From assembly GCA_031426735.1 (NCBI GenBank), contig JASJPK010000049.1, positions 1-64,000 on the forward strand: a stretch of DNA of 64,000 nucleotides, read 5' to 3'. The stretch comes from PFJX01 sp031426735 (lineage in GTDB: Bacteria > Pseudomonadota > Gammaproteobacteria > Burkholderiales > Thiobacillaceae). Made by a program: the position numbers and the translations under genes. Below the pieces are notes generated by a model. The model was given only the letters and a program-made list of their open reading frames with translations, did not search any database and was not told the DNA's origin. Within the stretch, counting starts at the first letter, position 1. Every line of letters begins with the position of its first letter. Below, piece after piece: positions 8,605 to 16,232 of this stretch.

Positions 8605-9297
8605 TTACTGGATAACGACCAATACCACGCGACGGTTCTGTTTGCGGCCGGCCTTCACGTGGTTATCGGCAATCGGCTCGGTCTCGCCGTAGGAAATCGT
8701 CGCCATACGATGCAGCGGGATGCCGCCCTTGATATTGAGGTAACGCTTCACCGCTTCGGCACGTGCCTCACCCAGTTTCAGATTGGCCGCAGCTTCGCCC
8801 ATGCTGTCGGTATGCCCTTGAATCTCGATGTAAACGCCTTTGTTATCGCCCTTGAGATTGGCGACAAACTCATCCAGAGAAGCTTCTGCAACGCCGCCCA
8901 ATTCCGCTTTGTTGGTAGCGAATTTCAGCTTGTCGTCGGATAACACCACTTCGTAAGTCAGCTTGCCCGCGGCCAGCTTGCCTGCTTCGCTGGCGCGTTG
9001 CATCGCTTCCTGCGCCGTCTTGGACAGCTGCGCGACATCGGCCTCGTTCTTGGCGATGCGGTCGGCATGCACTTTCAGGGTGACCTGAACTTCGGTGACC
9101 GAGGTGTCCAACTGCTGCAATTTCGCAGCGTTGGACTGGATGCCGGATTCTGCTGCCCCCAAGCGGCCATCGAGTGCATTTGTCCTCGCACTCATCGGAT
9201 TGAGCTGGCTTTGTACGTACTCGTGTACGTACTCGCGCGTGGCGCAACCAGTCAACACAACCGGCAACAAGAAGAGGAACCAAACCTGTTTTTTCAT
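8605..9297 (-). CDS. OmpA-family outer-membrane lipoprotein
   Basis: The 230-residue protein begins with a lipoprotein signal (VVLTGC, lipidated Cys18). An alpha-helical coiled-coil region (about 30-105, heptad-like QLDTSVTEVQVTLKVHADR) follows, then a C-terminal OmpA peptidoglycan-binding domain (IQGHTDSMGEAAANLKLGEA and RKQNRRVVLVV). The layout resembles Pal or OprI-OmpA hybrids that tether the outer membrane to peptidoglycan. ATG 9297 is preceded by GGAGAT; a longer upstream frame has no such site. The context gives no operon partner. Confidence 0.85.
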   Translation of the reverse strand: MKKQVWFLFLLPVVLTGCATREYVHEYVQSQLNPMSARTNALDGRLGAAESGIQSNAAKLQQLDTSVTEVQVTLKVHADRIAKNEADVAQLSKTAQEAMQRASEAGKLAAGKLTYEVVLSDDKLKFATNKAELGGVAEASLDEFVANLKGDNKGVYIEIQGHTDSMGEAAANLKLGEARAEAVKRYLNIKGGIPLHRMATISYGETEPIADNHVKAGRKQNRRVVLVVIQ

Positions 9298-9688
9298 CGA
9301 GATATCTCCAATAACACCCACGCTACCCATCGATATCGACAAAACACGCGATAAATGTAACCGGCATCCAGCCAGCCATTCGTGAGCACAACGTGAGAAT
9401 TTCAACTCAAAGTTTAATGCAACCCTTTGGTAAATAAAGAATTTTCAAGATGATTATTGAAAATTTCATAGTGAACCACCCCAATTCCGGTCACAGCCAT
9501 CAAACCGGGTTACGCGCGGACCAACCTGTGGCAACGGAAAAACACGTCCAATTCCGCATGCTGGACAGCTGTTAGCACTGGATTTGCATGGGTTGCGACC
9601 GAATTGCATTGGATCGTCGCTGAGCAATACACCCATAATGCGACGACTGCCGTATCGGCAACCTATAAGCGCACGGGCAGGAAGATCA
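9298..9688. promoter_or_regulatory. Divergent intergenic region between the OmpA-like and diguanylate cyclase genes
   Basis: This region of about 390 bp is more AT-rich than its neighbours. It contains a hairpin with 9-bp arms (AATTTTCAA at 9440-9448, TTGAAAATT at 9457-9465) that could be an operator or a terminator remnant. It must carry promoters for both flanking genes, but no convincing sigma-70 pair could be fixed by eye. Confidence 0.4.
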
Positions 9689-10972
9689 GTGTCGAAGAAA
9701 AACCGTAATGCATTGCTCTGGTTACTAGGCGTGTTCGGCCTGCTCTTTCTGGGGCTGGCCTGGCTATTCAGCCTGCGCTCCGAAGCCTATGCCCTGCAGG
9801 AAGCGGAAAAACAGGCGCTCAACGTACTGCTCACCCAGCGCGCGGTGCATACCTATATTTCCGATGTGCAGCGCCCGGAAATCTATCGCCTGCAGCAAGA
9901 AAAAAAACTGGCGACGGACTATTTTTCCCCGCGATTGATGTCGCGTACTTTCATCGCCCGTCAGGTCATGGAACGACTCAACGCCGAGCGTCGCGCGCGG
10001 GGCCTGGCGCCGATCTATTTCAAACTGGCCAGCGACAACCCACGCAATCCGATCAATCTGGCGGACAGCTACGAACTGCGGGTGTTGCAGCGATTCAACG
10101 CAGGCGAGAGCGGCGAATTCCACGAAGTCGTCGAACAACAAGGGGAGAAATGGCTGTATCTGGCGGTTCCGGTGCAGGCCAACAGCGCCGAATGCCTGAA
10201 ATGCCATGGCCGTCCGGAAGCGGCGCCGGTCGACCTGATCCGCCAGTACGGCAACCAAGCCGGGTTTTACGAGCAACTGGGCCGCAAGCGCGCCCTCATT
10301 TCGATTCGCGTCCCCTTAACCGGAGTGCTGCAAGAGGGACGTCACCAATCCCGCACCCTGACCTTGATTACGCTGTTCAGCCTGACGGGGGTTTATCTGT
10401 TGATTTTTGCCTTCATGCGCCGGCTGGATGCCAAGCATCAAATCATTCTGAGCCAGAACGAGGAACTGGCGCGGCGCTCGATCACCGATCCGTTGACCGG
10501 GCTGCTCAACCGCTCCGGCTTCCTGCATCTGCTCGATAGCCGGATGCAGGAAGCCGCGCGCTACGGCACGCCGCTAACGCTGGTGATGGCGGACATCGAT
10601 CATTTCAAGGCAATCAACGACGCGCACGGCCACGCCGCCGGTGACGTCGTGCTGAAGCAGTTCACGGCAATATTGAGTTGCAGCGTGCGTAGCGCGGATG
10701 TGCTGTGTCGCTGGGGCGGCGAAGAGTTCCTCATTCTGCTGCCACAACAGGACCAGACCGGCGGCATGGCCACGGCGGAAAACCTGAGGCGTGCCGTGGA
10801 ACAGGCCGGCATTGCCCCGGTCGATCGTATGACCGCCAGCTTCGGCGTTGCCGCGTATTGTCCCGGCGAAACTCAGCAAGACTGGATCGCCCGCGCGGAC
10901 AAGGCGCTGTACGCTGCCAAGGACGCAGGTCGCAACATTGTTCTTGCCGCCCCTGAGGGAGAAACCCGATGA
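9689..10972 (+). CDS. Diguanylate cyclase with Tll0287-like haem sensor domain
   Basis: The 427-residue protein has an N-terminal transmembrane helix (ALLWLLGVFGLLFLGLAWLF) and a periplasmic DUF3365/Tll0287-like domain carrying CLKCH (C169, C172, H173), a haem-c attachment motif. A second membrane helix (LTLITLFSLTGVYLLIFAFM) and a GGDEF domain follow. The active-site loop is GGEEF (343-347), and RSAD five residues upstream forms an intact product-inhibition I-site. It should make c-di-GMP in response to a redox, gas or ligand signal at the haem. I chose GTG 9689 (AGGAAG upstream); ATG 9638 is possible. It overlaps the next gene (ATGA). Confidence 0.88.
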   Translation: MSKKNRNALLWLLGVFGLLFLGLAWLFSLRSEAYALQEAEKQALNVLLTQRAVHTYISDVQRPEIYRLQQEKKLATDYFSPRLMSRTFIARQVMERLNAERRARGLAPIYFKLASDNPRNPINLADSYELRVLQRFNAGESGEFHEVVEQQGEKWLYLAVPVQANSAECLKCHGRPEAAPVDLIRQYGNQAGFYEQLGRKRALISIRVPLTGVLQEGRHQSRTLTLITLFSLTGVYLLIFAFMRRLDAKHQIILSQNEELARRSITDPLTGLLNRSGFLHLLDSRMQEAARYGTPLTLVMADIDHFKAINDAHGHAAGDVVLKQFTAILSCSVRSADVLCRWGGEEFLILLPQQDQTGGMATAENLRRAVEQAGIAPVDRMTASFGVAAYCPGETQQDWIARADKALYAAKDAGRNIVLAAPEGETR

Positions 10973-11385
10973 ACCTTCCTGCCCCGGATAAAGCCCCCGA
11001 TCCCGCAACCGAAGCCGCCCCGGCTTGGTGGCAGAACTGGAAAGTCATGTTGCCGCTCTGCGTCGCGCTGGCGGCCTGGGTCTGGTTCGGCATCCGGATG
11101 GGCGTGGACACCCGCGTCATCGCCGGCACGGTGTTCGTGGCCGGCCTGCTGAGCAATGCATTCGCCTGGCTGCTGGGCATCGTTGCCTTGGTACCCTTCG
11201 TCGGCCCGCTGATCGTGAAAGTGTTGTCGATCGGCTTCATCTGGCTGCTCAACGCGGTCGGCTACCTGGTTTCCTTCATCGCGATCCGGCGCGGCTATAC
11301 GCAGGATGTACTGACCTACCGCGGCCTCACCATCGCGCTCATCGTCGGCATCGTGATCGGCTATGTGCTGGGCAAACTGATTTAA
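10969..11385 (+). CDS. Small polytopic membrane protein, unknown function
   Basis: The 138-residue protein has a proline-rich N-terminus and about four hydrophobic segments (VMLPLCVALAAWVWFGI, VIAGTVFVAGLLSNAFAWLL, the region around VKVLSIGFIWLLNAVGYLV, and IALIVGIVIGYVLGKLI). I do not recognise a family. It overlaps the diguanylate cyclase stop by 4 nt and is surely co-translated with it, which suggests a membrane partner of that sensor, though this is inference from position only. Confidence 0.7.
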   Translation: MNLPAPDKAPDPATEAAPAWWQNWKVMLPLCVALAAWVWFGIRMGVDTRVIAGTVFVAGLLSNAFAWLLGIVALVPFVGPLIVKVLSIGFIWLLNAVGYLVSFIAIRRGYTQDVLTYRGLTIALIVGIVIGYVLGKLI

Positions 11386-11424
11386 TTTCACGCGGAACTT
11401 AGACCACGAAATCGACGCCCTGCT

Positions 11425-11493
11425 GGAGCGCCGGCTTCCAGCCGGCTCGCTCTTCCGATCGGAATGACAAAACCGGCGGGACGCCGGCGCTCC
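11425..11493. repeat. Hairpin repeat upstream of the nif region
   Basis: Inverted arms GGAGCGCCGGC (11425-11435) and GCCGGCGCTCC (11483-11493) enclose a further stem (CCGGCTTCCAGCCGG). It marks the border between the diguanylate cyclase pair and the nifN promoter and may end transcription, but it lacks a T-run. It looks like one of several GC-rich dispersed hairpin families in this genome. Confidence 0.7.
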
Positions 11494-11553
11494 ACAACAA
11501 GTCGGTAACCATCCCGGCCCGGATTGTCGGGCATCGCCATCCCCTCCCCGCCT

Positions 11554-11569
11554 TGTCGGTTTTACGACA
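11554..11569 (+). promoter_or_regulatory. NifA upstream activator sequence (TGT-N10-ACA)
   Basis: TGT at 11554-11556 and ACA at 11567-11569 are separated by exactly 10 bases, matching the established NifA binding consensus. The centre lies about 80 bp before the transcription start predicted from the sigma-54 promoter at 11614, a normal distance. It implies NifA control of the nifN operon. Confidence 0.8.
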
Positions 11570-11613
11570 ACCGACACCCGCGCCAACTCGCTGAAATAAC
11601 AGGGATTTTTCCC

Positions 11614-11628
11614 TGGCATGCGGCTTGC
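11614..11628 (+). promoter_or_regulatory. Sigma-54 (-24/-12) promoter of the nifN operon
   Basis: TGGCATGCGGCTTGC has the invariant GG (11615-11616) and GC (11627-11628) with 10 bases between them, as required for RpoN promoters. Transcription should start near 11640. The in-frame start codons upstream of 11640 therefore cannot be used, which supports ATG 11673 as the nifN start. The 17-base core (TGGCATGCGGCTTGCGA) recurs exactly before nifV. Confidence 0.85.
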
Positions 11629-11672
11629 GACAGAGAAGACATCTTCATCGTCTTTTGTCGTCACTCACGCTC

Positions 11673-13064
11673 ATGGCCGAGATCATCAAACGCAACAAGG
11701 CACTTGCCGTCAATCCGCTGAAAGTCAGTCAGCCGGTCGGCGCATCGCTGGCCTTCCTCGGCATCGACCGGGCGGTGCCGATGCTGCATGGCTCGCAAGG
11801 CTGCACCGCGTTCGGCAAGGTGTTCTTCGTGCGCCATTTCCGCGAGCCGATCCCGTTGCAGACCACGGCGATGGATCAGGTCTCCACGGTGATGAATGCC
11901 GACGACAACGTGATCCAGGGTTTGTCGACCATTGCCGAAAAGAACAAGCCGGCGCTGATCGGCTTGCCCACCACCGGCCTGTCGGAAACCCAGGGCACCG
12001 ACATTCATGGCCTGGTGCATCAATTCCGCGCCAAGCATCCCGAATACGACGGCATTCCAGTCATCGCGGTGAACACCCCGGACTTCACCGGCTGCATGGA
12101 ATCCGGCTACGCGCTGGCGGTGAAGGCGATGATCGACGTGCTGGTGCCGCAAAGCACTTGCGTCGCCAAGCGCAAGAAACAGGTCAACGTGCTGGCCGGC
12201 TCGCTGCTGACCCCCGGCGACCTCGAACACATCAAGGAGCTGATCGAGCTGTTCGGCCTGCGTCCGGTGCTGTTGCCGGACCTGTCCGATTCGCTCGACG
12301 GCCATCTGACCGAGCAGGAATCCAGCCCGCTCACCGTCGGCGGCACGCCGGTCGGCGAAATCAGGACGCTGGGCGAAGCCGCCGCGACACTGGTCATCGG
12401 CGCTTCGCTCAACCCCGCCGCCGATCTGCTGAAATCGCGCAGCGGCGTGCCCGACTATCGCTTCGACACGTTGATGGGTATCGCAGCGGTCGATGCGTTC
12501 ATCGCCGCGCTGGCGGAAATCAGCGGACAACCGGTGCTGGAAAAGATCGAACGCCAGCGCGCGCAGTTGCAGGACGCCATGGTGGATACCCATTTCATGC
12601 TCGGCTTCGCCCGCGTCGCCATCGCCGGCGATCCCGATCTGCTGTTCGCGCTGGCCGACCTGGTCGCCGGCATGGGCTGCGCAGTCACCGCCGCCGTCGC
12701 CCCGGCGAAAGCGGCGATTCTGGAAAAAGTGCCGGCCACACAAGTCAAGCTGGGCGATCTGGAAGACCTGGAACAGGCCGCGCGCGAGCACGGCGTCGAC
12801 CTGGTGATCTGCAATTCGCACGCCGCCGAAACGGCCAGGCGCCTGGGCGTGCCGTTGCTGCGCGCCGGCTTCCCGCAATACGACCTGATCGGCGGCTACC
12901 AGAAACTGTGGGTCGGCTATCGCGGTACGCGCCAGGCGCTGTTCGACCTGGCCAATCTGATCGTCGAGCACGGCCATCACGAAGTGCCGACCTATCGCTC
13001 CGTCTACGCCAGCCGTCCGGGGGATGCCGCGCATGCGACACCTGAAACTCGTCCACTCCACTGA
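11673..13064 (+). CDS. nifN: Nitrogenase FeMo-cofactor biosynthesis protein NifN
   Basis: NifN pairs with NifE to form the scaffold on which the NifB-cofactor matures into FeMo-co. The 463-residue protein starts MAEIIKRNKALAVNPLKVSQ and has the conserved region MLHGSQGCTAFGKVFFVRHF (C44), then LSTIAEKNKPALIGLPTTGLSETQGTD and NTPDFTGCMESGY. These are typical of NifN rather than NifE or NifK. Length is normal. It is the first gene after the sigma-54 promoter; no nifE precedes it, so nifE must lie elsewhere. nifX overlaps its 3' end by about 30 nt. Confidence 0.95.
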   Translation: MAEIIKRNKALAVNPLKVSQPVGASLAFLGIDRAVPMLHGSQGCTAFGKVFFVRHFREPIPLQTTAMDQVSTVMNADDNVIQGLSTIAEKNKPALIGLPTTGLSETQGTDIHGLVHQFRAKHPEYDGIPVIAVNTPDFTGCMESGYALAVKAMIDVLVPQSTCVAKRKKQVNVLAGSLLTPGDLEHIKELIELFGLRPVLLPDLSDSLDGHLTEQESSPLTVGGTPVGEIRTLGEAAATLVIGASLNPAADLLKSRSGVPDYRFDTLMGIAAVDAFIAALAEISGQPVLEKIERQRAQLQDAMVDTHFMLGFARVAIAGDPDLLFALADLVAGMGCAVTAAVAPAKAAILEKVPATQVKLGDLEDLEQAAREHGVDLVICNSHAAETARRLGVPLLRAGFPQYDLIGGYQKLWVGYRGTRQALFDLANLIVEHGHHEVPTYRSVYASRPGDAAHATPETRPLH

Positions 13065-13500
13065 AAAGGCGCTAGCCATGAGCGTAAAGATCGCTTTTGC
13101 CAGTTCCGACCGCCGCGTCGTCGATCAGCACTTCGGCGCCGCCGAAGCGTTCTGCATCTACCAGCTGGCGGAAGACGACGCGCGCCTGGTGGAAGTCGCC
13201 GAATTCCACGACAGCGATGTCGCGATGGACGGCCACGAAGGCAAGCTGGCGAGCAAGATCGAACTGCTGGAAGGCTGCGCGGCGGTGTACTGCAACGCCG
13301 TCGGCGCCTCCGCCATCAAGCAGTTGCTGGCTGCCGGCATCCAGCCGATGAAGGTAGAGGAAGGCGCGCCGCTCGACGAACTGCTCTGCGGCCTCAATCA
13401 AAGCCTGAAGCACAATCCGCCGGCCTGGCTGGCCAAGCGTATGCAGAACAAGGACGCCGACCGCTTCGCCGCGATGGAAGCGGAAGGATGGTCGGAATGA
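13033..13500 (+). CDS. nifX: FeMo-cofactor carrier protein NifX
   Basis: NifX binds NifB-cofactor and the VK-cluster and shuttles them to and from NifEN. The protein of about 155 residues has the NifX/NafY signature VKIAFASSDRRVVDQHFGAAEAF, then a C-terminal tail rich in charged residues. The start is uncertain: ATG 13033 has GGGGG nine bases upstream, while 13024 and 13078 are alternatives; the conserved domain begins at about residue 17. It overlaps nifN and ends in ATGA overlapping the RseC-like gene, so coupling is tight. Confidence 0.93.
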   Translation: MRHLKLVHSTEKALAMSVKIAFASSDRRVVDQHFGAAEAFCIYQLAEDDARLVEVAEFHDSDVAMDGHEGKLASKIELLEGCAAVYCNAVGASAIKQLLAAGIQPMKVEEGAPLDELLCGLNQSLKHNPPAWLAKRMQNKDADRFAAMEAEGWSE

Positions 13501-13928
13501 TCGAAGCTCGCGTCCGCGTCGTTTCCGCCACTGACGGCATGGTCTGGGTCACCTCCAGCGAGTCGTCCGGTTGCAGCGCCTGCCAGTCGCAGTCGAGTTG
13601 CGGCATTTCCGGCCTGGGCAAATATCTGTCGCGCCGCCGCGCCGCCATGGCGCTGGTGCATACCGATGCGCGCGCCGGCGACGAACTGAGGGTCTGCGTC
13701 GATGAAAGCGAACTGCTGCGCGCCGGACTGTTCGCCTACCTGTTGCCCGCGCTGCTCGCCGTGATCGGCGCCGCGCTGGCCGACTCCGCCGGTGCGAGAG
13801 ATCTCGCCGCCGCTCTCGCCGCCCTGCTCGGTTTCATCACCGGCCTGCTGGCCGCCCGCTTTCTGGCCCCGACCCCGCAGATCCGCACTTCCCCCATCAA
13901 CGCAGTCAATTCTGGAGAACCCTCATGA
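13497..13928 (+). CDS. RseC/MucC-family membrane protein in the nif operon
   Basis: The 143-residue protein has an N-terminal soluble part with a CSACQSQSSCG cysteine cluster and two membrane helices (FAYLLPALLAVIGAAL and AAALAALLGFITGLLAARFL). This is the layout of RseC/MucC, known as a positive regulator of sigma-E and as a factor in SoxR reduction with Rnf-type complexes. Its four-base overlaps with nifX and the following gene place it firmly within the nif operon. I infer a role in electron supply or redox repair for nitrogenase, perhaps with an Rnf complex encoded elsewhere. Confidence 0.8.
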   Translation: MIEARVRVVSATDGMVWVTSSESSGCSACQSQSSCGISGLGKYLSRRRAAMALVHTDARAGDELRVCVDESELLRAGLFAYLLPALLAVIGAALADSAGARDLAAALAALLGFITGLLAARFLAPTPQIRTSPINAVNSGEPS

Positions 13929-14398
13929 GCGAAACCGCCGTCATCGACACCCCGCAAGATCCCATCATGGAGACCGATTTCATCAAGGAAATGGTCAAGC
14001 AGATGCGCGCCCTGGACAGCTACGGCACCTACGACGGCTGGACCGTGGAACGCATCCTGGCGCCGTACATCGTGACCAAGGAAATGCGCCGCCAGATCCC
14101 GGTGATCGGCGACCCGGACGAAGAAACCCTGTCGCGCGTGAAGGCCTTCTACAACGGCATCTCGGCGCTGATCGAGAAGGAATGCGGCCTCATGGCGGTA
14201 CCCATGGTCAATCTGTCGCACGAAGGTTTCGGCCGCGCGCTGATCACCGTCGGCAAGCTGGTGGTGATGGACCGCACCGTGCGCGACATCCATCGCTACG
14301 GCTACGACAGCTTCTCGAAGATGAAGGACGAGGCTGACAAATACCTGTCGGTCGCGCTGGAAATCATAGGTAAATACCCGGAAGTCGCGGGATTGTGA
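13925..14398 (+). CDS. NifX-associated nitrogen fixation protein (DUF269)
   Basis: The 157-residue protein matches the DUF269/NifX-associated family found next to nifX in most diazotrophs: MRALDSYGTYDGWTVERILA, RRQIPVIGDPD, and GRALITVGKLVVMDRTVRD. The biochemical role is unknown; the family is presumed to assist FeMo-co assembly. It overlaps the RseC-like gene by 4 nt. A hairpin repeat lies between it and the next gene. Confidence 0.92.
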   Translation: MSETAVIDTPQDPIMETDFIKEMVKQMRALDSYGTYDGWTVERILAPYIVTKEMRRQIPVIGDPDEETLSRVKAFYNGISALIEKECGLMAVPMVNLSHEGFGRALITVGKLVVMDRTVRDIHRYGYDSFSKMKDEADKYLSVALEIIGKYPEVAGL

Positions 14399-14404
14399 GG
14401 GCTT

Positions 14405-14484
14405 GTAGGGCGGGTTAGGCGTCAGCCGTAACCCGCCGGATGCGGCCTTCATTCGGCGCAATACGCTGCGCTATTGCGCCCTAC
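14405..14484. repeat. GTAGGGCGG hairpin repeat inside the nif operon
   Basis: This 80-bp unit begins GTAGGGCGG and ends GCGCCCTAC. It contains two stems, one around CGGGTTAGGC/CCGTAACCCG and one around GGCGCAATACG/GCTATTGCGCC. It occupies almost the whole gap between the DUF269 and DUF683 genes and may affect mRNA stability between them. Confidence 0.8.
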
Positions 14485-14499
14485 ATAGAGGACACGAAC

Positions 14500-14715
14500 A
14501 TGACCGACGAAGAACTGAAAGCACTCGACCGCGAGGTCCGCAAGCTCAAGCGCGTTTCCAGCGAATGGGCTTCCCAGTTGCACGACCTGGTGGAAGACAA
14601 ACTGCCGGCCGGCTATCTGGAAATTCCGGGCATCGCCCAATCCACTTACGACGCCTGCAAGGCCTGGGCCGATGCGAATGCCCGCCTGGCGGCAGCACAA
14701 AAGGAGATGGCGTAA
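14500..14715 (+). CDS. CCE_0567-family (DUF683) nif metalloprotein
   Basis: The 71-residue protein (MTDEELKALDREVRKLKRVS...DLPAGYLEIP-like middle) matches the small helical family found between the DUF269 gene and a ferredoxin gene in nif clusters. The cyanobacterial member has been described as metal-binding. The helical coiled-coil character is evident from the heptads in the first 30 residues. ATG 14500 is preceded by GAGGA; the stop TAA overlaps the first base of the fdxB ATG. Confidence 0.88.
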   Translation: MTDEELKALDREVRKLKRVSSEWASQLHDLVEDKLPAGYLEIPGIAQSTYDACKAWADANARLAAAQKEMA

Positions 14716-15011
14716 TGGACGCCTATACCGCACTCACCCGGGGCGGCACGCCCTACAACCCCACCTTCGTCGTCGCCCTCGACCAGAAAACCTGCATCGG
14801 TTGCGGCCGCTGCTACAAGGTCTGCCCGCGCGACGTGTTCGAACTGGTCGAACGCGACGAAGACGAGATGGACGATGACCTCGACGAAGACCAGATGAGC
14901 GTGATGGCGCTGAAGAACATGCTCGACTGCATCGGCTGCGGCTCCTGCGCCCGCGTCTGTCCGAAACAGTGCCATACGCATCAGGCGCTGCCGGTCGCCC
15001 TGAACGCATGA
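14715..15011 (+). CDS. fdxB: Nif-specific ferredoxin III (2x4Fe-4S)
   Basis: The 98-residue protein carries two cluster motifs, C27-x2-C30-x2-C33-x3-CP (CIGCGRCYKVCP) and C72-x2-C75-x2-C78-x3-CP (CIGCGSCARVCP), separated by an acidic insert (EDEMDDDLDEDQ). This layout is that of FdxB/ferredoxin III, encoded with nif genes and thought to supply electrons to nitrogenase or cofactor assembly. It starts at the stop codon of the DUF683 gene, so it is translationally coupled. A longer in-frame extension upstream belongs to another reading frame and is not used. Confidence 0.93.
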   Translation: MDAYTALTRGGTPYNPTFVVALDQKTCIGCGRCYKVCPRDVFELVERDEDEMDDDLDEDQMSVMALKNMLDCIGCGSCARVCPKQCHTHQALPVALNA

Positions 15012-15091
15012 TCCCGAAAATCAACCTGTCCCTTGCGAATTCATTCGCATACCCCATCCACTTATTGCGCGAATAAACTCGCCCCACATCT

Positions 15092-15415
15092 ATGCCCCGT
15101 CCTCCCAAACATGTCTTCATCTGCGGCCAGGCGCGTCCGCCCGGCCATCCACGCGGTTCCTGCGCCGAAAAAGGCTGTCGCGAAGTGCTCGACGAATTTC
15201 TCTACCAGTTTCAGCAACGCCAGTGCTTCGACAAGGTCGCCATCACCACCACCGGCTGCCTCGGCCCGTGCAGCACCGGCACCAACGTGCTGGTCTACCC
15301 GGAAGGCATCATGTACGGCCAGGTCGGCAAGGACGATGTCGCGACCATCTTCGACGAGCACCTGCTCGGCGGCCAACCGGTCGAACGTCTAAAAGTGCCG
15401 GCCGACCTCTGGTAA
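15092..15415 (+). CDS. Thioredoxin-like 2Fe-2S ferredoxin
   Basis: The 107-residue protein has the four ligands of the Azotobacter/Clostridium-type [2Fe-2S] ferredoxin: C11, C24, C56 and C60 (FICGQARPPGHPRGSC and TTTGCLGPC). Two further cysteines, C29 and C45, are not family ligands. These proteins have a thioredoxin fold and interact with nitrogenase in Azotobacter. It is separated from fdxB by 80 bp, so it could have its own promoter, but none was recognised. The next gene starts 6 bp later. Confidence 0.92.
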   Translation: MPRPPKHVFICGQARPPGHPRGSCAEKGCREVLDEFLYQFQQRQCFDKVAITTTGCLGPCSTGTNVLVYPEGIMYGQVGKDDVATIFDEHLLGGQPVERLKVPADLW

Positions 15416-15421
15416 TGCGAC

Positions 15422-15793
15422 ATGACCGATACCGTGCTGCCCGCCACGTTGCCGGATGAGCTGGTCGAACTCGGCGTCAAGCTGTGCCTCGTGCTGCGAG
15501 AAGAGGCGCGGCTGTATGCCAGCGACAAAGCAGCGGCGATCCGGCTGGAAGAAGCCCTGTTCACCCGCGTCGTCGACCCCTCAAATGGCCTGCCCGGCTA
15601 TGAAGGGGTCTGGCGCGACGCGCGCGGACAGAAATGCGGCAGCCTGACCATCAACAGCGACGGCAGCTTCCACGGCGAATTCGATCTGCTCGTCATGCAT
15701 CCCAAAAAACCGCGCTGGTTCATCGAAGCCATCACGGTCTGGGGCCGCGACGGCGTCGTCAAGGCCGAACCGCGTTTGCTGGCGGCGGTATGA
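15422..15793 (+). CDS. Nif-cluster protein of unknown function (123 aa)
   Basis: I do not recognise a named family. The protein has a helical N-terminal half (ELVELGVKLCLVLREEARLY) and a beta-rich C-terminal half with GVWRDARGQKCGSLTINSDGSFHGEFDLL. It looks soluble, with no signal or membrane segment. Position between a ferredoxin and another unknown, and the four-base overlap with the latter, tie it to nitrogen fixation. Reading frame and codon use resemble its neighbours. Confidence 0.75.
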   Translation: MTDTVLPATLPDELVELGVKLCLVLREEARLYASDKAAAIRLEEALFTRVVDPSNGLPGYEGVWRDARGQKCGSLTINSDGSFHGEFDLLVMHPKKPRWFIEAITVWGRDGVVKAEPRLLAAV

Positions 15794-16218
15794 CAGCCCC
15801 CTTCCCCGCCGACATGCGCCTGTTGCTGGCGCACAAACAGAAGACCAGCGCGCGCGTGCGCTTCCTGCGCTTTCCGCATGGCGTGTGCGCCTTCGCGGCA
15901 CTGCCGAAGTTGTCCACGGTATTTGAAGATCCGCCGGCCAGTCAGGTCGAAAACCATCCCAGCCTCTACCTGCGCAGCGCCGAAGCCGCGCTCGGCCTGG
16001 ACAACGGCGGCCTCGCGCTGGAAGCCGAATTCAGCGCCAGCGTCGATACGCCGGACGGCCCGATCCGCGTGCGCCTGGCCACTTTCACCAGCATCGACCC
16101 GCCGTTCGAAGCGGCGGAGAAGGTAGGCGGCAAGTTCATCGCCATCACCGAAGCGCGCGGCTGTGCGCCGGCGGAACTGGAGTTGCTGCGCCAGGCTTAC
16201 ACTGCGCTGATGGGGTGA
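15790..16218 (+). CDS. Nif-cluster protein of unknown function (142 aa)
   Basis: The protein reads MTAPFPADMRLLLAHKQKTS, continues through RVRFLRFPHGVCAFAALPKL, and ends with a helical part (GCAPAELELLRQAYTALMG). No family is recognised, and there is no signal peptide or membrane helix. The start at 15790 overlaps the preceding stop (ATGA), which decides it over longer frames. The two unknowns probably act as a pair because they are always read from one coupled message here. Confidence 0.72.
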   Translation: MTAPFPADMRLLLAHKQKTSARVRFLRFPHGVCAFAALPKLSTVFEDPPASQVENHPSLYLRSAEAALGLDNGGLALEAEFSASVDTPDGPIRVRLATFTSIDPPFEAAEKVGGKFIAITEARGCAPAELELLRQAYTALMG

Positions 16219-16232
16219 ATCGGAGACACGAA

